64,000 nucleotides of DNA. It comes from Mariprofundus sp. (GTDB taxonomy: Bacteria; Pseudomonadota; Zetaproteobacteria; Mariprofundales; Mariprofundaceae). Shown in pieces: positions 36,195 through 46,942 of the stretch. The translations under genes were made by a program, and so were the position numbers. Within the stretch, counting starts at the first letter, position 1. Each line of letters begins with the position of its first letter. The stretch spans positions 1 to 64,000 of the forward strand of contig JAJFLE010000084.1 in NCBI GenBank assembly GCA_021772835.1, written 5' to 3'. The notes under the pieces were generated by a model that was not told the origin of the DNA, did not search any database, and saw only the letters and a list, made by a program, of their open reading frames with translations.

Positions 36195-36754
36195 CAGCTT
36201 TCGTCACCCAGTATCATAGTCACAGCTTCTGCAAGATTGGAGCAGGATTGGATACCCGGCATGAACTGCTGCGACTGTTGCAGTATGCTCTCCGCATCGC
36301 CATAACCACTCTGCACCAGCATAGCCGGCACTCCGGCTGCATGCGCCGCCTCAACATCACGGATGGAATCACCGATAAACAAGGCCTTCTCCGGCGTTTC
36401 GGACAGGCCCAAAGCTTCAAGTGTCTCAATCACCATACCGGGCTTGGGCTTGCGACAGTTACAATGCTCATCAGGACCATGCGGACAATAAGAAACATGT
36501 GTAATAAAACCGCCAGCCATCTCAATAGCCAACATCATCTTGCCATGAATATCATTGAATGTTTTCTGATCCATCATACCGCGCCCGAGACCCGATTGAT
36601 TACTGACAATAGTCACAGCAATACCGGCCGCATGCAGACGTGCAATCGCCGCAAGTGACCCGGGAATGGGATGCCACTGATCGGGGGCAAGGATATAATC
36701 CGGTGAATCGAAATTGATGACTCCGTCTCGATCCAGTAATACAGCTTTTAGCAT
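36194..36754 (-). CDS. gmhB: D-glycero-beta-D-manno-heptose-1,7-bisphosphate 7-phosphatase
   Basis: GmhB is a HAD phosphatase of the ADP-heptose pathway for LPS inner core. The start at 36754 (MLKAVLLDRDGVINFDSPDY) shows HAD motif I DRDGV. SNQSGLGRG is motif II. A zinc site YCPHGPDEHCNCRKPKPGM with three Cys and a His is the GmhB hallmark, and IGDSIRDVEAA is motif IV. It has 186 residues, normal length. The track start adds 15 residues. It is coupled to plsC. Its pathway partner GmhA is probably the SIS gene at 61875. Confidence 0.93.
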   Translation of the reverse strand: MLKAVLLDRDGVINFDSPDYILAPDQWHPIPGSLAAIARLHAAGIAVTIVSNQSGLGRGMMDQKTFNDIHGKMMLAIEMAGGFITHVSYCPHGPDEHCNCRKPKPGMVIETLEALGLSETPEKALFIGDSIRDVEAAHAAGVPAMLVQSGYGDAESILQQSQQFMPGIQSCSNLAEAVTMILGDES

Positions 36755-36814
36755 AGTTCTGTTTCCCTCACCCATGGCAGAACAATACGCTCTGAGCACT
36801 GATGAGAAAAGGTG

Positions 36815-39319
36815 TCAGTCAGCCATGAGCTTGGCATGGATGGATTCACTCAGCGCCTGAATGGAAAACGGCTTGCTCAGCACAGTCTCCTTAATATCCT
36901 CATTGCCTTGCAGAGCATTGTTATCGTAACCGGTGATAAATATCACCCGCACATGCTCATCCGCCTCTCTGATCTGCCTGAGCAACTCAATGCCGCCCAC
37001 TCTCGGCATAATGATATCCGAAATAATCAAATCAATATCTTGCCTATGTTTGTTATAACAATCGAGAGCCTCACCGCCATCACTGGCAACCATAACCTTA
37101 TAACCCAATGCCTTGAGTACCTCGCCGGTTGCCTGGCGTATATTTTCATCATCGTCCACGAGAAGCAGCAGCTGCCCATGGCCTTTACTGATTTCACTCT
37201 GTCCAATCAGCTCTTTCACCGCTTGCTTTTGCATCACCGGCAGATAAATATGCATGGTCGTGCCACTGCCCACCTCACTGCCCACCTCACTGTCCACTTC
37301 GATGATGCCCTGATGAGCCTCCACAACGCCATAAACCATAGCCAGCCCCAAACCGGTACCTTTACCGGCACCCTTGGTGGTAAAAAAGGGTTCGAACACC
37401 TTATCAAGGCGATACTGCGCGATGCCATGGCCATTATCGGAAACAGAAATATGGGCAAACTGTTCCGCCTTAAGGTCGCTATATTTCTTTCTGAAACATG
37501 AGTCAGCCGAAAACAGCTCCAGTTTGCAGCATATGAGAGGCTCAGCCACAGATTCGACAGCATCGCGGGCATTATTCAGCAAATTCATCAGCAGCTGTTG
37601 TAATTGTGTGGCATCACCATTAACCATCAGGTTATCCGCACAGATATGTGACTGATATTCAATATTTTCCGGTATTGCAGCCTGCGTCAGCTTGTAGGCC
37701 TCCTTCATAAAAGAGTTGATATTAAAGACTTTCATGTCGACATTGTCTTTGCGCGCAAAGGTGAGCAACTGGCGTACCATGTCACCGGCCTGAGTGCCAA
37801 GTTTCTCAATATTTTTCACCTTTTCAAAGGCCTTGGACCCTTCGTCCAGCTTGATGCGGGCCAGATAGGCATTTCCCTGAATGGCTGCAATCACATTGTT
37901 GAAATCGTGGGCAATGCCTCCGACCAGCGTACCCATCGCCTCCATCTTCTGTGCCTGCAGAAACTGACGTTCAAGCTTGCTATAGTCGGACATATCCTGT
38001 TGCAGGGAAACGAAATGCGTGATGTTATCCTGCTCATCCTTGATCGGAGTGATGCTCATCATAGCCGGATAGTATTCGCCGTTTTGACGTTTATCGGTCA
38101 ACGAGCCATGCCAGATCTCACCACTGAGAATTGTACCCCAAAGTTGTTTGTAAAAATCCGGGCTCTGAGCACCGCTATTGAGCACTGCGGGGCTTTTACC
38201 GATCACGTCATCGTAACTGTAGCCAGTAATTCGTGTGAAGGCAGGGTTAACATATTCAATGACTGAGTGCACATCCGTCACCATCACCGATTCCACCGAC
38301 TGCTGAATGGCCGTTGAAAGCTGGCGCATCAGTGCTTCGGATTTCAGGCGACTGCTGACATCACGAGCAATGGCGACAAAGAACAATTCCCCTTCCATTT
38401 CGAAACGCCGCACAAGTGCCTCAACCGGAAATTCGCTACCATCTTTTCGCCTGTACCTGCACACACTACGGCCAACCTCTATTTCACCTGTCTGCAACTG
38501 CTGAAAAATCCTCTCAAGCGCATCAGGTTCTACCAATGCAAAACTCAGTGGATTCATTTCTAACAGCTCTCCTCTGGTATAACCCAGTTGCTGACATGCG
38601 GTATTATTAACATCAACAAATCGTCCCACCCTGGGATCGTAGAGGAAAAATGCATCCGGGCTTGAATCCAGTGCAAAGCGGGAACGCTGAAGTTCATGCT
38701 CTATTTTTCTCTGCCTGGTAATATCCTGAGCAGTACCGTATGAGCGGAGTGGATTTCCCTGACTGTCATAATCCGTATCGCCATGCACGGAGATATATTT
38801 GATCCGTCCATCCGCCATTAGCAGACGATGAATCACATGGTAGAATGTATGATCGGCTACAGACGCTTCATACACCTTGGTAACCACATCTCTGTCCTGC
38901 GGATGAATGGCAGCGAGGAATGCATCGTAACTGGCTCCGAACTGCGTCTTCTCTATCTCAAAGATGTCAAACACTTGATCTGACCACTGCAGATATTTTG
39001 CTCCCCGATCCAGCTCCCAGTTACCCATCAAAGCAACCTGTTGGGCTCGGGCAAGAAAGTGCTGCTGCTCCAGTATCTGTTCGGATAAGGCAATCTTTTC
39101 TTTTCCCCTGCGATATGAGAACCAGATGAATGCCAGCGAAATCAGAAAAACTGCCATCACCAGATCATCCAGTTCCCAGGACTCGTGGCGGTGAACGGAT
39201 TCAAACAGCAGTTCAAACAGATCAAAAGTTGATGCCATTGCCCAGACAAGCATAACCGCTGCAACAGCTATGGTAATATCCAGCCCGGCTTTAGTTCCGA
39301 GCTTAGGCACAGAGCACAC
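36815..39319 (-). CDS. membrane hybrid sensor histidine kinase with three PAS domains
   Basis: The order is: two membrane helices (about 15-37 and 52-68) around a short periplasmic loop; a PAS_3 domain (about 85-205); a PAS (about 215-325); a PAS (about 335-450); an HDFNN-class His box GGIAHDFNNVIAA with the phospho-acceptor His; a HATPase ([24 protein letters not shown]); and a C-terminal receiver (VDDDENI, phospho-Asp in LIISDIIMPRVGG). It begins at GTG 39319. A small tandem duplication (VGSEVGSEVGSG) lies in the HATPase after the G2 region. The N-terminal membrane module matches that of the larger kinase upstream, so they are paralogues. Confidence 0.92.
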   Translation of the reverse strand: MCSVPKLGTKAGLDITIAVAAVMLVWAMASTFDLFELLFESVHRHESWELDDLVMAVFLISLAFIWFSYRRGKEKIALSEQILEQQHFLARAQQVALMGNWELDRGAKYLQWSDQVFDIFEIEKTQFGASYDAFLAAIHPQDRDVVTKVYEASVADHTFYHVIHRLLMADGRIKYISVHGDTDYDSQGNPLRSYGTAQDITRQRKIEHELQRSRFALDSSPDAFFLYDPRVGRFVDVNNTACQQLGYTRGELLEMNPLSFALVEPDALERIFQQLQTGEIEVGRSVCRYRRKDGSEFPVEALVRRFEMEGELFFVAIARDVSSRLKSEALMRQLSTAIQQSVESVMVTDVHSVIEYVNPAFTRITGYSYDDVIGKSPAVLNSGAQSPDFYKQLWGTILSGEIWHGSLTDKRQNGEYYPAMMSITPIKDEQDNITHFVSLQQDMSDYSKLERQFLQAQKMEAMGTLVGGIAHDFNNVIAAIQGNAYLARIKLDEGSKAFEKVKNIEKLGTQAGDMVRQLLTFARKDNVDMKVFNINSFMKEAYKLTQAAIPENIEYQSHICADNLMVNGDATQLQQLLMNLLNNARDAVESVAEPLICCKLELFSADSCFRKKYSDLKAEQFAHISVSDNGHGIAQYRLDKVFEPFFTTKGAGKGTGLGLAMVYGVVEAHQGIIEVDSEVGSEVGSGTTMHIYLPVMQKQAVKELIGQSEISKGHGQLLLLVDDDENIRQATGEVLKALGYKVMVASDGGEALDCYNKHRQDIDLIISDIIMPRVGGIELLRQIREADEHVRVIFITGYDNNALQGNEDIKETVLSKPFSIQALSESIHAKLMAD

Positions 39320-39437
39320 TTGTTATCGAACTTATAATTAAGGCCACCCCAGCACTTGGTGCAAATCCATTGCACCAGCTAATATCTATCGGATAAACAT
39401 CCTGCTTCTTTAGACAGAGTTCAGCCCAGTCACACCT

Positions 39438-42400
39438 CTATCGCGATGGTATCAGCATAGCTTCAATCAACAGGCTAAGTTCGGCGATGTTCGCCGGTTT
39501 ATTGATGAGTCCACAATGATCAATCTGTTTGATCTCTTCACTTCGACCGGAAAAGTCGTAACCGGTCACAAGAATGATCGGCATCTGACTGTCTGATTCG
39601 CGAATCATATGGGCCAGCTCAATACCACCCATCACCGGCATCACCACATCGGAAATGACCATATCTATCTCATCCCGATGATAGCGATAGTGTTCAAATG
39701 CCTTCTCACCATTGACGGCTTCCACCACCACATAACCGAGGCTTATCAATACCTCTCCGATAGTTTCAAGAATCAACTGTTCATCATCCACCAGCAATAT
39801 GGTTTCACCATGCCCAACTACGCTTTGCTGAACCTCCTCACATTGTTCACTCAACAGAGGAAGATAAACTTGCACCGTGGTACCGTGGCCAATTTGACTG
39901 TCTATTTCAATTAAGCCGCCATGCCTCTGCACCGCACCGTAAACCATAGCCAATCCCAGGCCTGTACCTTTGCCGACCCCCTTGGTCGTAAAAAACGGTT
40001 CCAACACTTTTTCGATCAAATCTGCCTCTATGCCACTGCCATTATCCTGCACTGATAGACAGACCATCGGGCCAGCCCCGACTTCAGGGTATTTATGACG
40101 GAATGCATTTGTAGGCTCAAACAGACTCACACTTGTTTTAATGATCGGCTTTTCGGTATCAGCAACAGCGTCACGGGCATTATTGAGCAGATTCATCAGT
40201 AGCTGCTGCAGTTGTGTTGCATCTCCTTTCACCATAATACGCTGATCGATGACATCTTTGATAAACTTGATATTTTCTGGAATTCCGCTCTCTGCCAACT
40301 TCAGTCCTTCTTTGACAAAAGAATTGAACGAGATCCCCCGCATTTCCACCCGATCCTTACGGGAAAAGGTGAGCAATTGACGTACAATATCAGCAGCACG
40401 GGAACTTAAACGTTCAATATTCATTAGCTTTTCGGCCACGATAACCGGATCATTCACCCTGGACTTGGCCAGATACACATTGCCCTGCAGGGCAGCCAGC
40501 ATGTTGTTGAAATCGTATGCGATACCGCCGACCAGCGTGCCAATCGCCTCCATCTTCTGGGCCTGCAGGAACTGATCTTCCAGTCGTTTATACTCGGTCA
40601 TATCCTGTTGCAGAGAAACAAAATGGGTGATCTCACCGGCATCATCATGAATTGGCGCTATGCTCATCAAGGCTGGATAGAAACTACCATCCTTGCGCCG
40701 GTCTATGAGTGTGCCGTGCCAGACATCGCCTGCGAGGATGGTTTGCCACAGCTCCCTGTAAAAGGAGGGATTTTGGGCATCGCTTTTAAGCATGGCCGGT
40801 GTATTGCCTATTGCCTCTTCAGCATCGTATCCGGTGATCCCGGTAAATGCCGGGTTCACATACTCAATCGTGGCATTGCGGTCAGTGATAATAACCGCTT
40901 CACCAGCTTCACCAATGGCCTTAAGCAACTTTCGCTGCTCTGCCTGCGCACTCACCTGATCGGACAGATCACGCATCATCACCGTCATAATGGGCTTATC
41001 CCCGATCACCTGTTTAGAAATCGATATCTCAACAGGAAATTCTTCGCCGTTGAAGCGGCGCCCGAACATACCGACTCTCCTGTGCATCAATGGCGCAACC
41101 TCTTCATTGAGAAAGTCTTCAACTTTTTTGTGATGGGACTTGTGAAAACGTGTAGGGATCAGCCTGTCAACATGTTCTCCCATGATCTCGGAAGCAGCGA
41201 CTGCAAACATGCCCTCAGCCGCTTTATTGAACAGAACAACTTTCTGCTCTTCATTGATAGAGATAATCGCATCAGCTGCCATCTCCACAATTCCGGAAAA
41301 ACGTTCCCGACTCTCGAGCATTTGAATATCGGCCAACTTACGTTTGGTAATATCCTGGGTTGTGCCAATCGAACGAACTGCTGTGCCATCTTTATTATAA
41401 TCAGTATGGCACTGTTCCTGCACCCACTTCACCGAGCCATCCGGCATCAACAGGCGGTGCTCAATGTCATAAGCCGTGCTGTTTTCCACTGAACTGGTAT
41501 AGGCATGATTTACATCATCCCGGTCATCCGGATGTACTCTTTCCAGAAAGGTCTCATAATTGTTCGCAGCCTTGGTGGTGCTGCCGAATATATGGCAGTT
41601 CTCTTTTGACCAGATCAGGTTATTTTCAATCAGATCAAGTTCCCAATGACCCAGATGGGCGACATGTTGTGCTTCTTCATATCTTTCTTGCGTTTGTATC
41701 AGCAAGTTCTCGGTTTCTTTGCGCTGCTCATTAAGATTATATGCCGAGATAATTTGACCACATGAGGCCGTGAGTGGCTTCAACATATCTCTCAATCGTT
41801 CATCATATCCCTCTGGCCGGTTAGCCATACCGGCCATACCTATCAGTTCTCCGCCAATGACAAAAGGAATGCCCATAAACGCATTGAGCGGTGGATGTCC
41901 TTCCGGTCTGCCACAGGCTCTCGGGTCGGAGGCCGGATCATTGGCAAACACATATTGCCCCGTTTTGATCACCTCTCCAAACAGAGAATCCAGATTACGA
42001 AACTCCATGCCGGATGGTGCATTCTGTTCATAGAATTCCAGCGTTTCTTCATTCCATGCGATATTGCTCAGGGCAAAAGTTTTCAAGTAAGGCACATCGT
42101 CTTCCGTATAAAGAATGCGACCGATAAAACCGTACTCACTACCGGTAATAGCAAGTAATTCATTAAGCAGCGAATCAAACACAGCTTGCGGCGATGCATC
42201 TGCAATAAATCGGGACTGAGCATGGCTGATCGAGTCCAGCATGGCCCGATCAAATTTCAGGTTCTCTTGAGCCTCTTTCATTTCACTGATATCAGTTGAT
42301 ATGCCACCCATGCCATAGATATTTCCACTAACATCAGTAAGAGGGAACTTGACGGATAGGTAGGTATGGAGACCGTCGTTATGCGGCGCAGACTCTTCCA

Positions 42401-43256
42401 TCTCCCTGGCTTTATTCTCTTTGATCACTTGCCTGTCATTCTCCTGAAAGGCATGGGCAGTCGCTTCGGGAAAAACATCGTGGTCGGTTTTCCCTACAAT
42501 CCACTCCTGTGTAACGTCGAACATTTTTTCCCACTGTTTGTTAACAAGAATATATTTCCCTTCCAAATCTTTGAGATAGATCAATGAGCTTGTGTTATCG
42601 AGAATCGACTGCAAACGCTGCTGACTCTCGCATGCAGCTATTTCCGAGCATTTTTTTTCTGTGATATCCTTGGCAACACCGGCTAGCCGAAAGGGTTCAC
42701 CCTTTTCATCGAGTACCGGGAACGTAGACTCGAGTATCCAGCATATCGACCCGTCAGGCTGCACGATTCGATATTCCTCTTCATACTCTCTGGCGTCAGC
42801 CATATTACCAAGAGACCTGCTCATTCGCTCTCTGTCATCAGGATGAACTGCATCCAGCCATGCATCAGGAGATGCATACAGAGCTTCAGGCGGCTGCCCC
42901 CATAGTGTTTCGTAGGCAGGGCTGACAAAATACATTTCACTTAGATCAAGGTTGCCGACCCACAACACATCGGAGCTGTTTTTGGCAACGTCCAGAATAA
43001 ACATTTCGGACTGTTTCGCCTGAGCATTGACATGTTCAGCCTCTCTCCATCGTCTGTATGCAAGCCAGCATGCAACGATTGAAAGTATCAGAAAGAAAAA
43101 AACAGCTTCATCAAGCTGCCACTGTTCATGCTGGCGAAGAAAGGCCTGTACATACCCGTACAGATCCAGATAGACACCCGCACCCCACACTGCGACAAGC
43201 ACTGAGCCTGCAATAATCAGGTCGCCGCGGAAGCTGCTGGCTAAACCCTTCTTCAT
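39438..43256 (-). CDS. multi-PAS/GAF hybrid sensor kinase lacking the phospho-acceptor His
   Basis: This 1272-residue protein has two N-terminal helices, PAS domains near 80-195 and 205-325, a GAF domain (about 345-510) and three more PAS domains (about 530-640, 650-765 and 775-885). Then come the kinase core, with HATPase ([17 protein letters not shown]), and a receiver ([20 protein letters not shown]). In the His box the sequence is GGIAYDFNN, so residue 914 is Tyr (TAC) where the paralogue has His (CAC). It therefore probably cannot autophosphorylate at the usual site, though ATP-binding and receiver parts look intact. It may act with its paralogue as a heterodimer. The start has GAAGG nearby. 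Confidence 0.9.
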   Translation of the reverse strand: MKKGLASSFRGDLIIAGSVLVAVWGAGVYLDLYGYVQAFLRQHEQWQLDEAVFFFLILSIVACWLAYRRWREAEHVNAQAKQSEMFILDVAKNSSDVLWVGNLDLSEMYFVSPAYETLWGQPPEALYASPDAWLDAVHPDDRERMSRSLGNMADAREYEEEYRIVQPDGSICWILESTFPVLDEKGEPFRLAGVAKDITEKKCSEIAACESQQRLQSILDNTSSLIYLKDLEGKYILVNKQWEKMFDVTQEWIVGKTDHDVFPEATAHAFQENDRQVIKENKAREMEESAPHNDGLHTYLSVKFPLTDVSGNIYGMGGISTDISEMKEAQENLKFDRAMLDSISHAQSRFIADASPQAVFDSLLNELLAITGSEYGFIGRILYTEDDVPYLKTFALSNIAWNEETLEFYEQNAPSGMEFRNLDSLFGEVIKTGQYVFANDPASDPRACGRPEGHPPLNAFMGIPFVIGGELIGMAGMANRPEGYDERLRDMLKPLTASCGQIISAYNLNEQRKETENLLIQTQERYEEAQHVAHLGHWELDLIENNLIWSKENCHIFGSTTKAANNYETFLERVHPDDRDDVNHAYTSSVENSTAYDIEHRLLMPDGSVKWVQEQCHTDYNKDGTAVRSIGTTQDITKRKLADIQMLESRERFSGIVEMAADAIISINEEQKVVLFNKAAEGMFAVAASEIMGEHVDRLIPTRFHKSHHKKVEDFLNEEVAPLMHRRVGMFGRRFNGEEFPVEISISKQVIGDKPIMTVMMRDLSDQVSAQAEQRKLLKAIGEAGEAVIITDRNATIEYVNPAFTGITGYDAEEAIGNTPAMLKSDAQNPSFYRELWQTILAGDVWHGTLIDRRKDGSFYPALMSIAPIHDDAGEITHFVSLQQDMTEYKRLEDQFLQAQKMEAIGTLVGGIAYDFNNMLAALQGNVYLAKSRVNDPVIVAEKLMNIERLSSRAADIVRQLLTFSRKDRVEMRGISFNSFVKEGLKLAESGIPENIKFIKDVIDQRIMVKGDATQLQQLLMNLLNNARDAVADTEKPIIKTSVSLFEPTNAFRHKYPEVGAGPMVCLSVQDNGSGIEADLIEKVLEPFFTTKGVGKGTGLGLAMVYGAVQRHGGLIEIDSQIGHGTTVQVYLPLLSEQCEEVQQSVVGHGETILLVDDEQLILETIGEVLISLGYVVVEAVNGEKAFEHYRYHRDEIDMVISDVVMPVMGGIELAHMIRESDSQMPIILVTGYDFSGRSEEIKQIDHCGLINKPANIAELSLLIEAMLIPSR

Positions 43257-43402
43257 TGACGCAACTCTGTAATCGACCGTCTAACCTGCATTCTGTCACC
43301 TCTGGACAAGCTGCTTATTCATGCAACCTTATATTCCAGCAATGATGGTGCCAATAATCGGACTTACAGGTAATAAGACTCCTGCTCTGAGTTACAGGCA
43401 AA

Positions 43403-43423
43403 AAAAAGGCCGCTTATAGCGAC
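43403..43423 (-). terminator. terminator of trxB
   Basis: On the minus strand, GGTCGC-TATAA-GCGGCC is followed by seven T residues, just downstream of trxB. The stem has one G-T wobble. Confidence 0.8.
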
Positions 43424-43448
43424 CCTCTTTTTGATGTAGTTTATCACG

Positions 43449-44408
<960 letters not shown>

Positions 44409-44468
44409 CTAATAGCAAGGATAAGGAAACCTAGCGCCGCGCCGTACAATGGCAACGTCACACTGGAT

Positions 44469-45833
44469 TCAGATCAGAAAAACAGTTGCCAGTCCGAGGA
44501 AGGTGAAAAAGCCAACCACATCGGTCACCGTAGTTAGAATGGTGCCCGAGGCGAGTGCCGGATCGATTTTCAAACGTTGTAATGTCAACGGAATCATCGC
44601 ACCAGCCAGTGCTGCGGCAAACAGGTTGATCAACATGGCCGCTGCAATAATCCATCCCAACCGAATGCCCAGCTCCGGAAACCATAATGATGTGATTGTA
44701 CCGATCACAAGTGCAAAGATGACACCCGATACCAAACCCACAGATACCTCTTTGATCAGCGTGCGACGGGCATTGGCAAAGGTGATACGGCCAAGTGCAA
44801 TACCACGCACAATCACTGTCAGCGTCTGAGTGCCGGCAATGCCGCCCATGCTGGCGACAATCGGCATCAGCACAGCCAGCGCCACCACCTGCGCGATAGT
44901 CGCCTCAAACTGGGCGATAACGATGGATGCGGCGATGGCAGTCATCAGATTCACTGCCAGCCAGATACCGCGCCTGCGTGCGGTAATACCTACGGGTTCG
45001 GCCAGGTCATCCTGATCGGACAGGGCTGCCAGTCGATACATATCCTCGGTGGCTTCTTCATGAATCACATCAATCACATCATCGGCGGTAATGCGGCCGA
45101 CCAGTTCACCGGCTTCGTTGACAACCGGCAGCGCCAGCACATCGAACTTCTCGAAGATACGCACCACATCTTCCTGATCCTGGCCAGCCAGGGCGCGTGG
45201 AAACTCTCTGTCTGCCAGTGCGCCAACCACGACTTCAGGCTGGGCAAACAGCAGTGCATGCAATGAAAACGCTCCGACCAGAAGGTCTTCATCGTCCACC
45301 ACATAAACGTAGTTAAGGTTTTCAATCTCTTTGCCGAAGCGGCGCAACACCTGCAACACCTTTTCGACTGTCCAGTCACTGCGCACCTTGAACAGTTCGG
45401 CCTGCATCAAGCCACCGGCAGTCTCCTCGTCGTGACTCATCAACTGTTCAATCTCGCGACGATCCGAAGGCTCCAGACGCTCCATCACCTCATCGGCAAC
45501 GTCCTTGTCCACAGCCTGCAGAATGTCAGCCGCATCATCGGAATCGAGATGTTCAACCATCTCTTCGACTTCACCTGCGGCAAAGTCGGAAAGCAGATCC
45601 TCCTGCATGCCTTCGGGCAGTTCAAGCAGTGCCTCACCAAGCAGTTCATCCGGAATATATTCAAGCAGAATGCTGCGTTCGCCATCCTTGCGGCACGACA
45701 GCAGCAGCTCGGCCAGCTCCGTGGCGTGCATGTCCGACATCAGTTCATGCAGGCGCGGCTCATCCCATTTGGCCAACTGGAGGGCCTCTTCGCTGCCGAG
45801 CATTAACTGTTCTTCTTCACTGCCGTTGAGCAA
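44469..45833 (-). CDS. mgtE: magnesium transporter MgtE
   Basis: MgtE is a Mg2+-gated channel. The layout is a cytoplasmic MgtE_N domain (about 20-140: ELLLSCRKDGERSILLEYI), a tandem CBS pair (about 140-265, ending ITADDVIDVIHEEATEDMYR) and five membrane helices (about 290-450) with VLMPIVASMGGIAGTQTLTV in the pore region. I place the start at the TTG at 45833, because AGGAGG lies 6 bases upstream; ATG alternatives at 45872 and 45803 fit less well. This gives 454 residues, the family norm. Confidence 0.95.
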   Translation of the reverse strand: MLNGSEEEQLMLGSEEALQLAKWDEPRLHELMSDMHATELAELLLSCRKDGERSILLEYIPDELLGEALLELPEGMQEDLLSDFAAGEVEEMVEHLDSDDAADILQAVDKDVADEVMERLEPSDRREIEQLMSHDEETAGGLMQAELFKVRSDWTVEKVLQVLRRFGKEIENLNYVYVVDDEDLLVGAFSLHALLFAQPEVVVGALADREFPRALAGQDQEDVVRIFEKFDVLALPVVNEAGELVGRITADDVIDVIHEEATEDMYRLAALSDQDDLAEPVGITARRRGIWLAVNLMTAIAASIVIAQFEATIAQVVALAVLMPIVASMGGIAGTQTLTVIVRGIALGRITFANARRTLIKEVSVGLVSGVIFALVIGTITSLWFPELGIRLGWIIAAAMLINLFAAALAGAMIPLTLQRLKIDPALASGTILTTVTDVVGFFTFLGLATVFLI

Positions 45834-46140
45834 AGCACACCTCCTGTTGATATCGGGACGGCAAGCATACATCAGGCTCAGCTGGCTTGAAATGATGACT
45901 TAACAACACATGCCTTCAAGGCTATTTGCATACAAGGCAATGCCAGGCACATACCGTTGCAATGACATAATATTTTGGAAAATATCCGTGCCTTTCTGCA
46001 AAATAATGATTCAGACTATGTCTATAACACTATGTTGCCCCCGGGCAGCTACATTGCTCTGCAATTGCTCGGGCAGCAGATCCAAACCGAGTAATTCCGC
46101 GCTGTTGAAGTCACGTGTGCACCCTGAGGGTGCAGAGCGT
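45834..46140. other. spacer between the Crp/Fnr regulator and mgtE
   Basis: A perfect stem TGCACCC-TGA-GGGTGCA (46118-46134) lies just after the regulator gene and may end its transcript. A minus-strand frame (about 46020-46120) reads SAELLGLDLLPEQLQSNVAA and looks coding-like, but it has no start and no recognisable homology. The rest is AT-rich promoter-like DNA for mgtE. Confidence 0.4.
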
Positions 46141-46836
46141 TTACATGGTGCCGAAGTTTCTGAATTTTTCGACATCCGGAATACGGATCTCCCTGGCTTT
46201 AACCGACATCAGTCCCATATCATCAAGTTGACGGAAAGTCCGCGATAGCGTCTCCGGAGAAATATTCAGATGCGAGGCAATATCATGTTTGCTCGCTGGC
46301 AGGGTAAAATGCACTGCACGACCTGATTCCTGACCTGCTTCAATATAACGCAACAGATAACCAATGACCCGTTGCATGGCACTGTGCAGGGTCAACGTTG
46401 CGATCTGGTTGGCAAAATGGTGCAACTGAGCACTTAGGTTGGCAATCAGGATGCGTGCAAAATCAGGGTGATTGGCCAGACAACTATCCACGGCCTCTTT
46501 GCCGACGAACAGCAACTCCGAGTCCTCCATGGCGAAGGCGTCAAGTGGATAAGGGTGATTGAGAAACATGACTGCTTCGGCGAAATGGTCACCGGCAACG
46601 GCAATTTTAGCGATATGCTCACGCCCGTCGGGTGCGGTAAACACAAGCCGGATGCCACCGCAGAGTACCAGATAGAATCCCGTGCAGCGTTCCCCCTGAC
46701 GGAACAGAACCTTGCCCTTGCCTATTGAGACTACTTTTGAACCCGCAGCAATAATATCCAGCTCGGCAGCCCGAGCAGTGCGAAACATCGTGATATTTGG
46801 AACCAAATTACGGGTTTGAATGTTGCTGATAGTCAC
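46141..46836 (-). CDS. Crp/Fnr-family regulator, DNR/NnrR-like
   Basis: This 231-residue protein has a cyclic-nucleotide-like sensor fold (about 20-140: VLFRQGERCTGFYLVLCGGIRLV) and a winged helix (about 165-220: SKHDIASHLNISPETLSRTFRQL). The recognition helix has the ExxSR pattern of FNR-type readers of TTGAT. It lacks the N-terminal Cys cluster of FNR, so it is not an Fe-S oxygen sensor; DNR-type proteins sense NO through haem. It lies next to the norCB genes, whose promoter carries a perfect TTGAT-N4-ATCAA site. NO-responsive control of nor is therefore the likely job. The start is GTG at 46836; ATG at 46788 is an alternative. Confidence 0.85.
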   Translation of the reverse strand: MTISNIQTRNLVPNITMFRTARAAELDIIAAGSKVVSIGKGKVLFRQGERCTGFYLVLCGGIRLVFTAPDGREHIAKIAVAGDHFAEAVMFLNHPYPLDAFAMEDSELLFVGKEAVDSCLANHPDFARILIANLSAQLHHFANQIATLTLHSAMQRVIGYLLRYIEAGQESGRAVHFTLPASKHDIASHLNISPETLSRTFRQLDDMGLMSVKAREIRIPDVEKFRNFGTM

Positions 46837-46883
46837 TCCCTGCCAGAGTCTGCGCCTCTGTCACGTTGATGAAGCTAAAAGCA

Positions 46884-46910
46884 ACGGGGCCAGCGTCAAG
46901 CCAGCCCCGT
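46884..46910 (-). terminator. hairpin after norB
   Basis: The arms ACGGGGC and GCCCCGT enclose a 13-base segment, followed on the minus strand by TTGCTTTT. It probably ends or weakens the nor transcript before the regulator gene. Confidence 0.65.
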
Positions 46911-46942
46911 GCGTGAAGTCTGTTTAGACTCAGCGATAGTGG

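Noticed and set aside
40608-41492. 294-residue plus-strand ORF inside the large hybrid kinase
   Set aside because: Antisense to clear PAS-domain coding, with no ribosome site and no family features.
46020-46120. Coding-like minus-strand segment after the Crp/Fnr gene
   Set aside because: It has no start codon, is out of frame with the regulator, and no homologue is recognised. It is mentioned only in the spacer note.
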